In this document: positions 10,526 through 18,139 of the stretch, piece by piece
Layout: each line of letters begins with the position of its first letter
How positions within the stretch are numbered: position 1 is the stretch's first letter
Source of the DNA: Peribacillus loiseleuriae
GTDB lineage: Bacteria > Bacillota > Bacilli > Bacillales > DSM-1321
Direction of reading: 5' to 3'
NCBI RefSeq assembly: GCF_001183985.1
Contig: NZ_LFZW01000001.1
Span: forward strand, 4,985,828 to 5,049,827
DNA length: 64,000 bases
Program-made: the position numbers and the translations under genes
Notes under the pieces: generated by a model
Databases searched by the model: none
Seen by the model: only the letters and a program-made list of their open reading frames with translations
Told to the model about the DNA's origin: nothing

Positions 10526-11564
10526 CTTGCTCACCTCCAGCATTTAGCATCGGTATTTTCACTTCAAGTCTTGTTCCTTTATTCAAAAGGCTAATCACCT
10601 TCAAGCTTCCACCTACTTCAACTGCCCGTTCATACATGTTGTTCATACCATATGAGCCAGCTTTATTCGCTTCTACGTCAAAGCCAACTCCATCATCAAC
10701 AATCCGTAAGATTAACAAACCATCACGCTCAATCAATAAAACTTCCAACGAATTTGCCTTCGCATGACGTAATGTATTAGAAACAGATTCTTGGAGAATT
10801 CGAAACAGATGGTCTTCAATCCCTTTCTTCAACGGAATAGGCTCAAGCTTCCATTTCACCTTCATTGGCACCTTTTGCGACAATTCCACAAGCAATTCCT
10901 CAATTCCTTCTTGAAGAGATTTATCATGAAGCGGTACGGGGCGTAAATGTAAGAGCAACGCCCTCATCTCAAGCTGTGACTGATGAATCATGCTCTCAAC
11001 CATTCTCAGCTGCTTAGCACTGCTGGTATCTTCATCACCGTTTGATTCAGTAATTGCAGACATGAGCATCGATGCTGCAAATAATTGCTGGCTAACAGAA
11101 TCATGTAGCTCGCGGGCTAATCGGTTTCTTTCTCTCACAACCATCTCTTGAATTCTTTTCTCCTGATCTTCTGCTTTATCATTTGCCAGCTTCTGTGATA
11201 ATTTAGTTTGTTCAGAAACTTGGTGATGCACCCGGACAATTTGTTTAGAAATCGTCGTTAATTCCAAAACAGAGTAGTTTTCATTGCTGGATGGTGGTCG
11301 TCCTTGTTCTACGAAATAAAGCTCGTCACTAATCTCTTTTAACTGCCGTTTCCAAGACAATCCTGTTACGAGGCCACATCCAATTCCGATCAGGACAATC
11401 AAGCTAATATAAAACAAAATAAATGGTAGATCCATCACTTTTGTTTCCCACAACATCGCCCAGTTGTTCAATGGAAATGAAAAAAACAGTCCTACTGTTA
11501 ACACAAGACCAATCAAAAATGCTACACCCATAGAAGCTGCAATTTGCCGCGTTACGATATTCAT
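10518..11564 (-). CDS. liaS: LiaS-type sensor histidine kinase
   Basis: A 348-aa membrane histidine kinase with two N-terminal transmembrane helices (about 8-32 and 45-67), a short extracytoplasmic loop (an intramembrane-sensing type), a HAMP-like linker, the HisKA_3 motif RERNRLARELHDSVSQQLFA with the phosphorylated His, and a C-terminal ATPase domain (DDGVGFD, SYGMNNMYERA). It phosphorylates LiaR in response to lipid II-targeting agents, as known for the Lia family. Its ATG overlaps the liaF stop in ATGA and its 3' end overlaps liaR, so liaFSR is one tightly coupled unit. Confidence 0.93.
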   Translation of the reverse strand: MNIVTRQIAASMGVAFLIGLVLTVGLFFSFPLNNWAMLWETKVMDLPFILFYISLIVLIGIGCGLVTGLSWKRQLKEISDELYFVEQGRPPSSNENYSVLELTTISKQIVRVHHQVSEQTKLSQKLANDKAEDQEKRIQEMVVRERNRLARELHDSVSQQLFAASMLMSAITESNGDEDTSSAKQLRMVESMIHQSQLEMRALLLHLRPVPLHDKSLQEGIEELLVELSQKVPMKVKWKLEPIPLKKGIEDHLFRILQESVSNTLRHAKANSLEVLLIERDGLLILRIVDDGVGFDVEANKAGSYGMNNMYERAVEVGGSLKVISLLNKGTRLEVKIPMLNAGGEQGD

Positions 11565-12304
11565 ACTCGCTTCACCTCAATATCGCCCACGACTACTGAA
11601 GTGATGAGATGGATTCTTTGGTCCGCCGCTTCAAATTCTGCTGTTTGGTATGAAAGAATTTGATTGTATACCTTTGTTTCTTGTTTTTGAAAAATGACTG
11701 CTCTTCCTGCAATGACAGAATGATGAATTCTGACTTCGGTATCATATGGGACAAGTACTTGAAGATTACCAACAAAGCTTTGAATAGAAATGACCACTTC
11801 ACCTTTCGGGAGGATAGTGTGACTTAAATCAATAATCGTATCGCCGATTCCACGTTGAATATTAATATTATTCCATTCATAAACATCATCTGTTGTCTTC
11901 TGATGCCCCATCAGTTTATTTTCAAACAAATACTCTTTTTTCAATAAAGGTTCTGACTCAATCTGCTCCTTTTTTTGTTCAGGCTCCATTAAATACGGTT
12001 TTACCCACTCTGGGTTTTTCTTCGATTGGAAATATACAAGCAAGATATAAACAAATATAGCAAAAACAAAAAACTTAAAAATCATCATATTTAATACAAT
12101 AACAACTGAACTGACAATCCCGATTAAATATAAAATTTTCCCCACAGAGCGTGGAGATAGTTTTCTACCGATATACAGACAACCAGTTGCTAAAGCAAGC
12201 GAGTAAATGAGACCTCCATCAAAGAAGACGAGTTCAGATATAAGTAGGATGATACCAATGAGAAATATCCAGCCTAAGTATTCTGTTTTCAGTTGTTTAA
12301 ACAT
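11561..12304 (-). CDS. liaF: LiaF-type membrane repressor of LiaRS
   Basis: A 247-aa protein with four hydrophobic segments in the first ~100 residues, a charged linker, and a C-terminal soluble beta-rich domain (about 135-247, INIQRGIGDTIIDLSHT...VSIQSFVGNLQVLVP) that is the hallmark of LiaF/DUF4097-like proteins. In the characterised Lia systems LiaF keeps LiaS in its off state. The start follows GGAGGAGATCCCT. The gene leads liaF-liaS-liaR and is separated from liaH by about 340 bases holding a palindromic repeat. No liaG is present between liaH and liaF. Confidence 0.9.
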   Translation of the reverse strand: MFKQLKTEYLGWIFLIGIILLISELVFFDGGLIYSLALATGCLYIGRKLSPRSVGKILYLIGIVSSVVIVLNMMIFKFFVFAIFVYILLVYFQSKKNPEWVKPYLMEPEQKKEQIESEPLLKKEYLFENKLMGHQKTTDDVYEWNNINIQRGIGDTIIDLSHTILPKGEVVISIQSFVGNLQVLVPYDTEVRIHHSVIAGRAVIFQKQETKVYNQILSYQTAEFEAADQRIHLITSVVVGDIEVKRV

Positions 12305-12408
12305 AGGGATCTCCTCCGTTAGCTGTCTCGTTCGATTCTATTAATTTGCTGTCATCCGCCACCTATATAGGAGATGAAGGTTTTTCAACAATTTAAGATA
12401 GAACGAAT

Positions 12409-12525
12409 GAGGGAATCTCATAAAGGTCTGACCTCACTCTCTAAATCAGTACATAGTGTTTCACACATGTATCTTATACTGTCTTTAGAAGTTGTGGGGT
12501 CTGACTCTTTACTTGAGACACCCTC
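12409..12525. repeat. Full-length palindromic repeat element between liaH and liaF
   Basis: Outer arms GGAATCTCA and TGAGACACCC, inner arms GGTCTGACC and GGGTCTGACT, and a middle with CTAAATCAGTACATAGTG...ATACTGTCTTTAG. It closely follows the copy at 29085-29211, but here the element points against the flanking genes, the only full-length copy in the window that does. It may separate liaIH from liaFSR transcriptionally. The rest of the 12305-12648 gap is AT-rich with no gene. Confidence 0.85.
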
Positions 12526-12648
12526 ATTTAGAATACCATGAGTTTTATATGAAGGAAAAGGGGACATAGTTTCGTTCACTTAAAGAGAGCAATTCATTAA
12601 AGTTACATTACCTATTCCTTCTCTATATTTGATGGTATTAAATATGTT

Positions 12649-13296
12649 TTATGATATTGATTGCGCATCTTTATTTTTCAGATCCTTTTCCAACTGAATA
12701 ATCTTTGCGTCAATTGTGTTGCGGTGGTAGGATGAGTTAATCCCGTGTTCCAGCCGGTCCAAATAGCTTTCCATTTCTTCAAATTTAGCAATCGGCTTAT
12801 TAGAATAAACAGTCGTATCTAAAACTGTATTAATACGGTGATGTGCACGTGCTATGTTTTCACGCCCCATTAACTCCATGCGTTTTATGCTCATATCTTT
12901 TAGTTTATGCTTCATTTCACGATACTTTTGTTCAAGCTCACTTAATTGCTTTTCATTTTCTTGAAGTGCCTCTTTAAGACGTACAGCCCGCTCTGCGTAT
13001 TGTTGACTTTCTATATCCGCAAAGTTTTGCAACTCACTTTCTCCTGCTTGCTCAGCAATCCCCGCTTGATGCTTTCGTTTTTCTGCAAGATCTGTCGCTT
13101 CTTGAAGCTCTTTTTGAAATTCATTTTTTAATAGATATTGGCGTTCTACCATTTTACGTACTTTTTCAGTTTCAGCCTCACATTGGCGTAAGTACTGATT
13201 TAATAAAGCGATCGGGTTCTTTTCTTCTTTTTTATCTAATATTTCATGAAAATCTGCAGTAATTGTTTGCTTAATTCTTGAGAATAAGTTGGTCAT
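12649..13296 (-). CDS. liaH: LiaH, PspA/IM30 family envelope-stress protein
   Basis: A 215-aa, almost wholly coiled-coil protein (heptad-rich, many Glu/Lys/Gln from about residue 25 to 200) that starts MTNLFSRIKQTITADFHEIL, the amphipathic N-terminus of PspA-type proteins. Family members form rings or rods at the inner membrane and protect it under antibiotic or phage stress. The ATG chosen lies behind AGGAGGAATTCAA; the longer upstream frame has no such site. liaI lies 118 bases upstream, and the pair should be induced by LiaR. Confidence 0.9.
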   Translation of the reverse strand: MTNLFSRIKQTITADFHEILDKKEEKNPIALLNQYLRQCEAETEKVRKMVERQYLLKNEFQKELQEATDLAEKRKHQAGIAEQAGESELQNFADIESQQYAERAVRLKEALQENEKQLSELEQKYREMKHKLKDMSIKRMELMGRENIARAHHRINTVLDTTVYSNKPIAKFEEMESYLDRLEHGINSSYHRNTIDAKIIQLEKDLKNKDAQSIS

Positions 13297-13414
13297 TTGA
13301 ATTCCTCCTAATAATTGGGGCGGGTTCTCCGCCACCTTGTTATTCATAGCTAAGCTAAGCAACTTTAATGTATTTCACTGTTCACCTTTGCGCATAATGC
13401 AGTAATTGTTTTTC

Positions 13415-13759
13415 TTATTTTTTTAAATTGGCCCATTGCTTTTCAAAATTTGTAAATGGATCATCACTTTCTTCGATGATCGTTTCTTTTGATTTATTCC
13501 ATTTGCGGTACACAACAAAGAGAATGTACGCTGCCACGAGGCCTAATACTGAAGGGAAACTTGAGATAGCAAAACTTAAGGCAATTAATAGGACGACCAC
13601 CCAGGCAATTTTTGCAAATACTGATTCTGCACTTAGTAATTGTTTGAAACTATAATACAGAATCCCTAAAGAGATAGCTAAACCGATGAGTGGCCCTACA
13701 TTTGCAAGCAAAATGAGTGCTGCAATCGCCCCCACTGTAAACAATCCGAATTTTTTCAC
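13415..13759 (-). CDS. LiaI-like small membrane protein
   Basis: A 114-aa hydrophobic protein with about three to four transmembrane stretches (6-20, 22-42, 48-66, 68-86) and a charged C-terminal tail (KWNKSKETIIEESDDP) on the cytosolic side. Position directly upstream of liaH and size match LiaI, the membrane partner that recruits LiaH; sequence alone would only give 'small membrane protein'. GTG start, 8 bases behind AAAGGAGG. Likely first gene of the LiaR-activated liaIH unit. Confidence 0.75.
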   Translation of the reverse strand: MKKFGLFTVGAIAALILLANVGPLIGLAISLGILYYSFKQLLSAESVFAKIAWVVVLLIALSFAISSFPSVLGLVAAYILFVVYRKWNKSKETIIEESDDPFTNFEKQWANLKK

Positions 13760-13844
13760 TTTATTTTCCTCCTTTCGTCATTTCGTATTACTAGCATATC
13801 TTGTTTTCAAATTCCCCATAACGAGCTAGAGGTATATTTTTAAG

Positions 13845-13860
13845 TACGTCTTAAGGCGTA
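13845..13860 (-). promoter_or_regulatory. Candidate LiaR operator upstream of liaI
   Basis: A 16-bp near-perfect dyad, TACGCCTTAAGACGTA on the minus strand, lies about 86 bases upstream of the liaI start. A palindrome here is where a LiaR dimer would be expected to bind the inducible promoter. The match to a LiaR consensus is inferred from position and symmetry, not from an alignment. I cannot place the -35/-10 boxes securely. Confidence 0.45.
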
Positions 13861-13870
13861 TATTTTCTAG

Positions 13871-13998
13871 GCAGGACAAAAGAGCGTACCACAAGAGAAA
13901 AAGGTCCGATCCCGTACCTACTAAATACAGTATTAAATGCGTATATTCTGCACTATATACTGTATAAAGAGGACAAGATCAGACCCTTATAACATCTT
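13871..13998 (-). repeat. Full-length palindromic repeat element behind the DEAD-box helicase gene
   Basis: In the sense of the helicase gene it reads GATGTTATAAGGGTCTGATC..., then ATACAGTATATAGTG...GCATTTAATACTGTATT in the middle, and ends GATCGGACC...TTTTGTCCTGCC. It starts 5 bases after the helicase stop. It belongs to the sub-type whose middle carries ATACAGTAT, shared with 27383-27498. Confidence 0.82.
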
Positions 13999-14003
13999 CT
14001 TTA

Positions 14004-15332
14004 CTATCTAGATCGTCGATTGCTTTTTCCTTTTGATGAAGAAATACGAGTAGAAGCAGTTGAATCTTGAGGACCCCTGCCTTCGCCCCCACGCTTTCTT
14101 CCGCTTTCTTTCTTCGTTCCTTTACTCTCTATTCCATGACGCTTGTTGTAATCTTGACGCGCATTATTCCCTTGAAAGCGTTTTGGCTTACGTGGAGCTT
14201 CTGTTGCTTCATTCACTTTAATCCCTTCGATTCTTCTTCGCTCCAATTTCAATTGAATCCCGTTTTCTATTTCCATCAGTTCATCTTCATCCTTTGCCGC
14301 GACAAAGGTAACTGCCAAACCATGTTCGCCAGCGCGTCCTGTACGCCCAATCCGATGAATATAGCTTTCTGTATCTTCTGGAATATCATAATTAAACACA
14401 TGAGTAACCCCTTCAACATCCAGCCCCCGTGCAGCTACATCTGTAGCCACCAATACTTGAATCGCGGCATCACGGAAACTCTTCATCACCCGTTCTCTTT
14501 TCGCCTGGGACAGATCTCCGTGCAATTCATCCACATTGTATCCTGCACTTTTCAATGCATCATGCAGTTTAGATACTCTGCGCTTTGTTCTGCAAAAAAC
14601 AATAGCCAAGAATGGACGCTCTTCATCAATCATTTTAAACAACGTTGCCTGCTTGGCACGGTCTGTTGTTTCGATGACAACCTGACGAATCTCTTTAACG
14701 GTCACACCTTCACTTTTAACCGATATCGTAACTGGACTTTGCATAAAACGCTTCGAGAGCTGTTTCACCTGATCAGGCATGGTTGCTGAAAACAATAAGG
14801 TTTGTCTCTCATGTGGAAGATGCTCGATAATTTCTTCTACCTCTGGCAAAAACCCAATATGGAGCATTTGGTCAGCTTCGTCCAACACAAGCTTGTCAAC
14901 CTGCGAAAGATCAATCGTTCCACGTCTCGTATGATCAAGAAGCCTACCCGGAGTCGCTACGACAACAGAAATACCCCGTTCAAGCTTTTTCATCTGACGC
15001 TCTACGTCTTGTCCCCCGTATACGGCCAAAACAGTTAAGCCCTCAATATTGTCTGCAAACTTCTGAAGTTCTGCAGTAATCTGCAGCGCAAGCTCTCTTG
15101 TCGGCGTAACAATTAACGATTGAATATGTCGAGCCTCGAGATCCACTGTTTCAATAATAGGAAGTAAAAACGCTAATGTTTTTCCTGTTCCCGTTTGCGC
15201 CTTTGCTATGACATCTTTTTTTGCAATAATTTCTGGAATTGCTCGTTCTTGAATTATTGTTGGTTCATGAATTCCGTTCTGGTTTAACATCTGTTCAATT
15301 GTTAAACGAATCCCAAGTTCCGTAAATTTCAT
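14004..15332 (-). CDS. DEAD-box ATP-dependent RNA helicase
   Basis: A 442-aa RNA helicase with the full motif series: Q motif ([14 protein letters not shown]...[10 protein letters not shown]), [24 protein letters not shown] in [12 protein letters not shown], and in the second domain [12 protein letters not shown] and [10 protein letters not shown]. The C-terminal ~60 residues are basic and rich in R, G, K and S ([17 protein letters not shown]), typical of an RNA-binding tail. It unwinds structured RNA, probably in ribosome assembly or mRNA decay. It resembles the Csh group but I cannot decide which paralogue. Single gene, followed by a palindromic element. Confidence 0.93.
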   Translation of the reverse strand: MKFTELGIRLTIEQMLNQNGIHEPTIIQERAIPEIIAKKDVIAKAQTGTGKTLAFLLPIIETVDLEARHIQSLIVTPTRELALQITAELQKFADNIEGLTVLAVYGGQDVERQMKKLERGISVVVATPGRLLDHTRRGTIDLSQVDKLVLDEADQMLHIGFLPEVEEIIEHLPHERQTLLFSATMPDQVKQLSKRFMQSPVTISVKSEGVTVKEIRQVVIETTDRAKQATLFKMIDEERPFLAIVFCRTKRRVSKLHDALKSAGYNVDELHGDLSQAKRERVMKSFRDAAIQVLVATDVAARGLDVEGVTHVFNYDIPEDTESYIHRIGRTGRAGEHGLAVTFVAAKDEDELMEIENGIQLKLERRRIEGIKVNEATEAPRKPKRFQGNNARQDYNKRHGIESKGTKKESGRKRGGEGRGPQDSTASTRISSSKGKSNRRSR

Positions 15333-15559
15333 TTCACACCTGCCTACTCTCCGTACATTTTTAGTTAAAATACTTATGCCAGTATACCATTTCTTCAGTT
15401 TGATATTGTCTTATAAATAGTATGCATAAGCATTATTTTTAGGAAACAAATAATTGCGCTATCATTCACAACCTACCTTATATAAAATTATAGATTAGCA
15501 AATGCTAGGTTTTTTGGGGCTTTGCTTACGAAAGCTTCACATATTATTCCCCTTCTTGA

Positions 15560-15772
15560 CCGATCTTAAAACGGAAAAAGGAGGTTTCATTTTGCGAGGA
15601 TTATAATTGTTCAAAGAAATACAACGAGAATGGAGAAATATCGATTGATTACTTTCTTTTTAACGTTAGCCACATGATCGCTGTCAATCTAGCAATTTTT
15701 ACAGGTGAGGGAGTTCTGTTTATACAGCTATTCCTATTTTGGAAATCCAGACAACAAGGAAGGTGCCCCTAA
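15560..15772 (+). pseudogene. Possible decayed small membrane-protein gene
   Basis: A stop-free run of 70 codons encodes DYNCSKKYNENGEISIDYF followed by a hydrophobic stretch (MIAVNLAIFTGEGVLFIQLFLFW) but has no start codon in its first 38 codons. AAAGGAGG at 15578-15585 is followed by a TTG in another frame that stops after four codons, so a single-base shift would join ribosome site and reading frame. I do not recognise the family. The element at 15759-15878 overlaps its end. Chance remains possible. Confidence 0.25.
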
Positions 15773-15878
15773 CACAAGGGTCTTCCCCCCACCCACTATG
15801 AACAGTTCAAATTAAGTGCATGTACCACTTATAAACCGTCCATAGAGTATGAGATCAGACCCTCTTTGGACACCCTCG
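15759..15878 (-). repeat. Full-length palindromic repeat element directly behind parR
   Basis: Reading with parR: CGAGGGTGTCC, AGGGTCTGATCTC, TACTCTATGGACGGTTTATAA, then AATTTGAACTG, and finally AAGACCCTT...GGGGCACCTTCC. The first base lies next to the parR TAA. Arms and middle align with the 52603, 23570 and 41704 copies. Confidence 0.85.
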
Positions 15879-16445
15879 TTATTTATTCATCTGCGCAAGA
15901 AAATCACCTAATAAATCATCAAGACCTTCTTGATCACTTTCTTCTTGGGACTCTGTTTCTTGATTCATCCGACTCCAATCAAAGTCATCGTCTAAATCAA
16001 GTTCAGGTTCCTTTTCTTGATTCTGTATTTCTTCTTCGTTCATCTCAAGTTTTACTGAAGCAGCTGGTTCCTCTTGTAAGTACAGGGCATCTTCAATATC
16101 AAGTGCGCTGCTATTCAAAGAAGCAAACAGAGAAGTTGCCCGAAGCGGATCTGTTAAAAGCTGGTAGAGAATACTCCCAAGTAAAGCTTCGGAGTGTGTG
16201 TGCTTCAACCAATCCCGTTGTGCTTTACTTAATTTATGAGGCAGAGGAATCGCAATCATTTCTTGATCTTGGAATGTTGTACGTCCTACGCTTTCCATTA
16301 CATATTCTGCAATCGTGCTAGAAAAGTTGCGTTTTTCTGTCTCCTTTAATTTTTGCAATTGCCTTAATGTGTGATCTGGAGCATCAGAAGGAATTCGGAA
16401 GGTAATCGCTTGTCCCCTTTGAATACTTGAAGTTGGTTTTTTCAT
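15879..16445 (-). CDS. ParR-like ribbon-helix-helix partner of the actin homologue
   Basis: A 188-aa protein. The first ~55 residues fit a ribbon-helix-helix DNA-binding domain: a short strand (AITFRIP), a helix (HTLRQLQKLKETE) and a second helix (FSSTIAEYVMESV). The rest is increasingly acidic, ending in a tail rich in D and E (LDDDFDW...EESDQEGLDDLLGDFL). This is the design of ParR/StbB adaptors, which bind centromere DNA with the RHH part and the actin filament with the C-terminus. It starts 9 bases after the actin-like gene, in one operon. The function is inferred from architecture and neighbour; I recognise no named orthologue. Confidence 0.65.
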   Translation of the reverse strand: MKKPTSSIQRGQAITFRIPSDAPDHTLRQLQKLKETEKRNFSSTIAEYVMESVGRTTFQDQEMIAIPLPHKLSKAQRDWLKHTHSEALLGSILYQLLTDPLRATSLFASLNSSALDIEDALYLQEEPAASVKLEMNEEEIQNQEKEPELDLDDDFDWSRMNQETESQEESDQEGLDDLLGDFLAQMNK

Positions 16446-16454
16446 TCATTACAC

Positions 16455-17639
16455 CTATTTAGTAGATCCTGCTTTTTGCTCTTGCTTTTTACCTTCTACT
16501 TTTGAGTTTTTCCTTACAAAATCAGTTATCAATTTGTAATACGCATTGGACATCATCCAGATGCTTTCTTTCTCATCTTCAAAGAAATCAATGTTATAGC
16601 CATCTAAATGGTTATTCAATGTTTTCAAATAATCCTTCAATACGATGGAACCGCCGCCTACAAAATAGCAAATTTCTGTTTGTGAGTTTTTTTGCCAAAC
16701 ATTACGGAGATGACGGTATTGTTTTTTTGCCAGTTCTCCAAGAATTCGATCAGTAATATCATGAACACTCGTTCTTGAACCGCGAACCATAATGTGATTA
16801 CGATCATTTTTCTTTGTAATAATTTCAACTACGTCACGTCTGCTATCAAGCTCAACACCGTGCTTTTTACGAATTTCCTCACGAATGGCTTCCAGTGCCT
16901 CTGCTACACCGAGGTTAAAGCCCTGCGCTTTATCATCATCCACTTTACGATTTTTAATCACAGCGATATCTGTAGATAATCCACCAATATCCTGAATTAA
17001 TATTTGTTTGTCTATTAAGTCTCTATTAATAATGTTTGAATGGTTATCCATCACAAGGTTGATATACGCTGCAAACCCTTCCGGATACACCTTCACTTCA
17101 TCAAATTTAATATTTACTTTCAACCCTTGATATTTAGGAGTTATTAAAAACTCTACCTGATGAACAGAGCCAATAAGTTTAGAACGGTACCCAACGTCTT
17201 TTCCTTCTTTCACTTCACGAAGCGGTAATCCTGTTCCGAGAGTATAGTTTGCATCTATTACATTATTTGTTTTTTTGAAAACAGCGGCTTGATTTTCATT
17301 GACTGCATCAAGCGCTAATGCAGCAAACAACATAATAAGCGTTTGATCTTCCTCTGATTTACTGCTCCCTGGATCTAATTCAAAGGGATTATCACTTTTC
17401 GTTGCCAAACTGCCAACCCGATAAATCGCATTATTCTCAAGAAGAGCAGGGGAGTGAACCCGAATGTGAATTCCTTCGATAGGATCCTGTTGATCAAGTT
17501 CCTCTATTCCAATGACTGGTCGATCCTCAATATCACGAGCAATAACGTTCGGGATATAGAGTTCTGAATCCATCTTTCCAAATATAGCTTTGATTGCATC
17601 ATTTCCTACATCGACTGCAGCGGTTCTTGTCGTACTCAT
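16455..17639 (-). CDS. ParM/StbA-family bacterial actin
   Basis: A 394-aa actin-fold ATPase. The phosphate-1 loop is AAVDVGNDAIKAIFG at residues 7-21, phosphate-2 is IQDIGGLSTDIAVI in the middle, and the adenosine motif is YFVGGGSIVLKDYL near 330. Length and motif spacing are those of ParM-like filament proteins, not MreB or Hsp70. Such proteins polymerise and push or pull DNA during segregation. The C-terminus is a charged tail (KVEGKKQEQKAGSTK). A ParR-like gene follows, and an array of TGTACAC/TGTTTAC repeats lies 130-260 bases upstream, matching a type II parCMR layout. Confidence 0.85.
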   Translation of the reverse strand: MSTTRTAAVDVGNDAIKAIFGKMDSELYIPNVIARDIEDRPVIGIEELDQQDPIEGIHIRVHSPALLENNAIYRVGSLATKSDNPFELDPGSSKSEEDQTLIMLFAALALDAVNENQAAVFKKTNNVIDANYTLGTGLPLREVKEGKDVGYRSKLIGSVHQVEFLITPKYQGLKVNIKFDEVKVYPEGFAAYINLVMDNHSNIINRDLIDKQILIQDIGGLSTDIAVIKNRKVDDDKAQGFNLGVAEALEAIREEIRKKHGVELDSRRDVVEIITKKNDRNHIMVRGSRTSVHDITDRILGELAKKQYRHLRNVWQKNSQTEICYFVGGGSIVLKDYLKTLNNHLDGYNIDFFEDEKESIWMMSNAYYKLITDFVRKNSKVEGKKQEQKAGSTK

Positions 17640-17766
17640 CTAACCAATCCCTTCTACTCACTCTGTGTATGTAATGAAGTTATTACATCTATTTAAGGAT
17701 ATGAAAGTTTAAGAGATTGGTCAATAACCCAATAGACGCAAATTCAAGATTTCCCCCGCATGCATT

Positions 17767-17897
17767 GTTGTATACAACACTATTAAATATGTACACATCC
17801 CTCTAAATCAACATGTGTACATATTTGTATACAAGTAAACGAATTTTGTACACATTGTTTACAATTTTGTTTACTTGTACACCGAATTGTAAACAAT
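17767..17897. repeat. Centromere-like (parC) repeat array and probable operator of the parMR pair
   Basis: In 131 bases there are: GTTGTATACAAC (17767-17778, perfect palindrome), ATGTACACAT (17789-17798) and its exact inverse ATGTGTACAT (17813-17822), ACAAGTAAAC (17831-17840) and its exact inverse GTTTACTTGT (17869-17878), and ATTGTTTACAAT (17854-17865) with its exact inverse ATTGTAAACAAT (17886-17897). Further TGTACAC units lie at 17848-17853 and 17877-17882. The repeats are built from one TGTA/TTAC-type half site and sit directly upstream of parM, where type II plasmid centromeres and autoregulatory operators lie. Confidence 0.7.
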
Positions 17898-18015
17898 AAT
17901 CCTTTTTCCTTAAATTCGATTATTATTGACCGAATCGGGTTAATAATACTCCCTCCCCTTCTTATCATAAATATCATTTTAAAAATAATGTGTATAATCC
18001 AATAAATCTGGGCAT

Positions 18016-18055
18016 GGTAATAATTGGCGGAAGTTAGGCACGGGTATTACCTTTT
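18016..18055 (+). other. Hairpin in the leader of the Rieske-FAD oxidoreductase gene
   Basis: GGTAATA (18016-18022) can pair with TATTACC (18045-18051) and is followed by TTTT, so it resembles a weak terminator or attenuator about 85 bases before the start codon. A TATAAT sequence lies at 17993-17998 without a good -35. I match it to no known riboswitch. Confidence 0.3.
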
Positions 18056-18139
18056 CCCCTACACGGATTGCTGCTTGTACATAGGAGAGCTTCACAAATT
18101 TTACACGTTTTAATTTAGATGATTAGGAGGCAACATTCC

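Noticed and set aside
17767..17897. CRISPR array or replication-origin iterons
   Set aside because: The repeats are short inverted half sites without regular unique spacers, and no cas or replication-initiator gene lies near; a partition site fits better.
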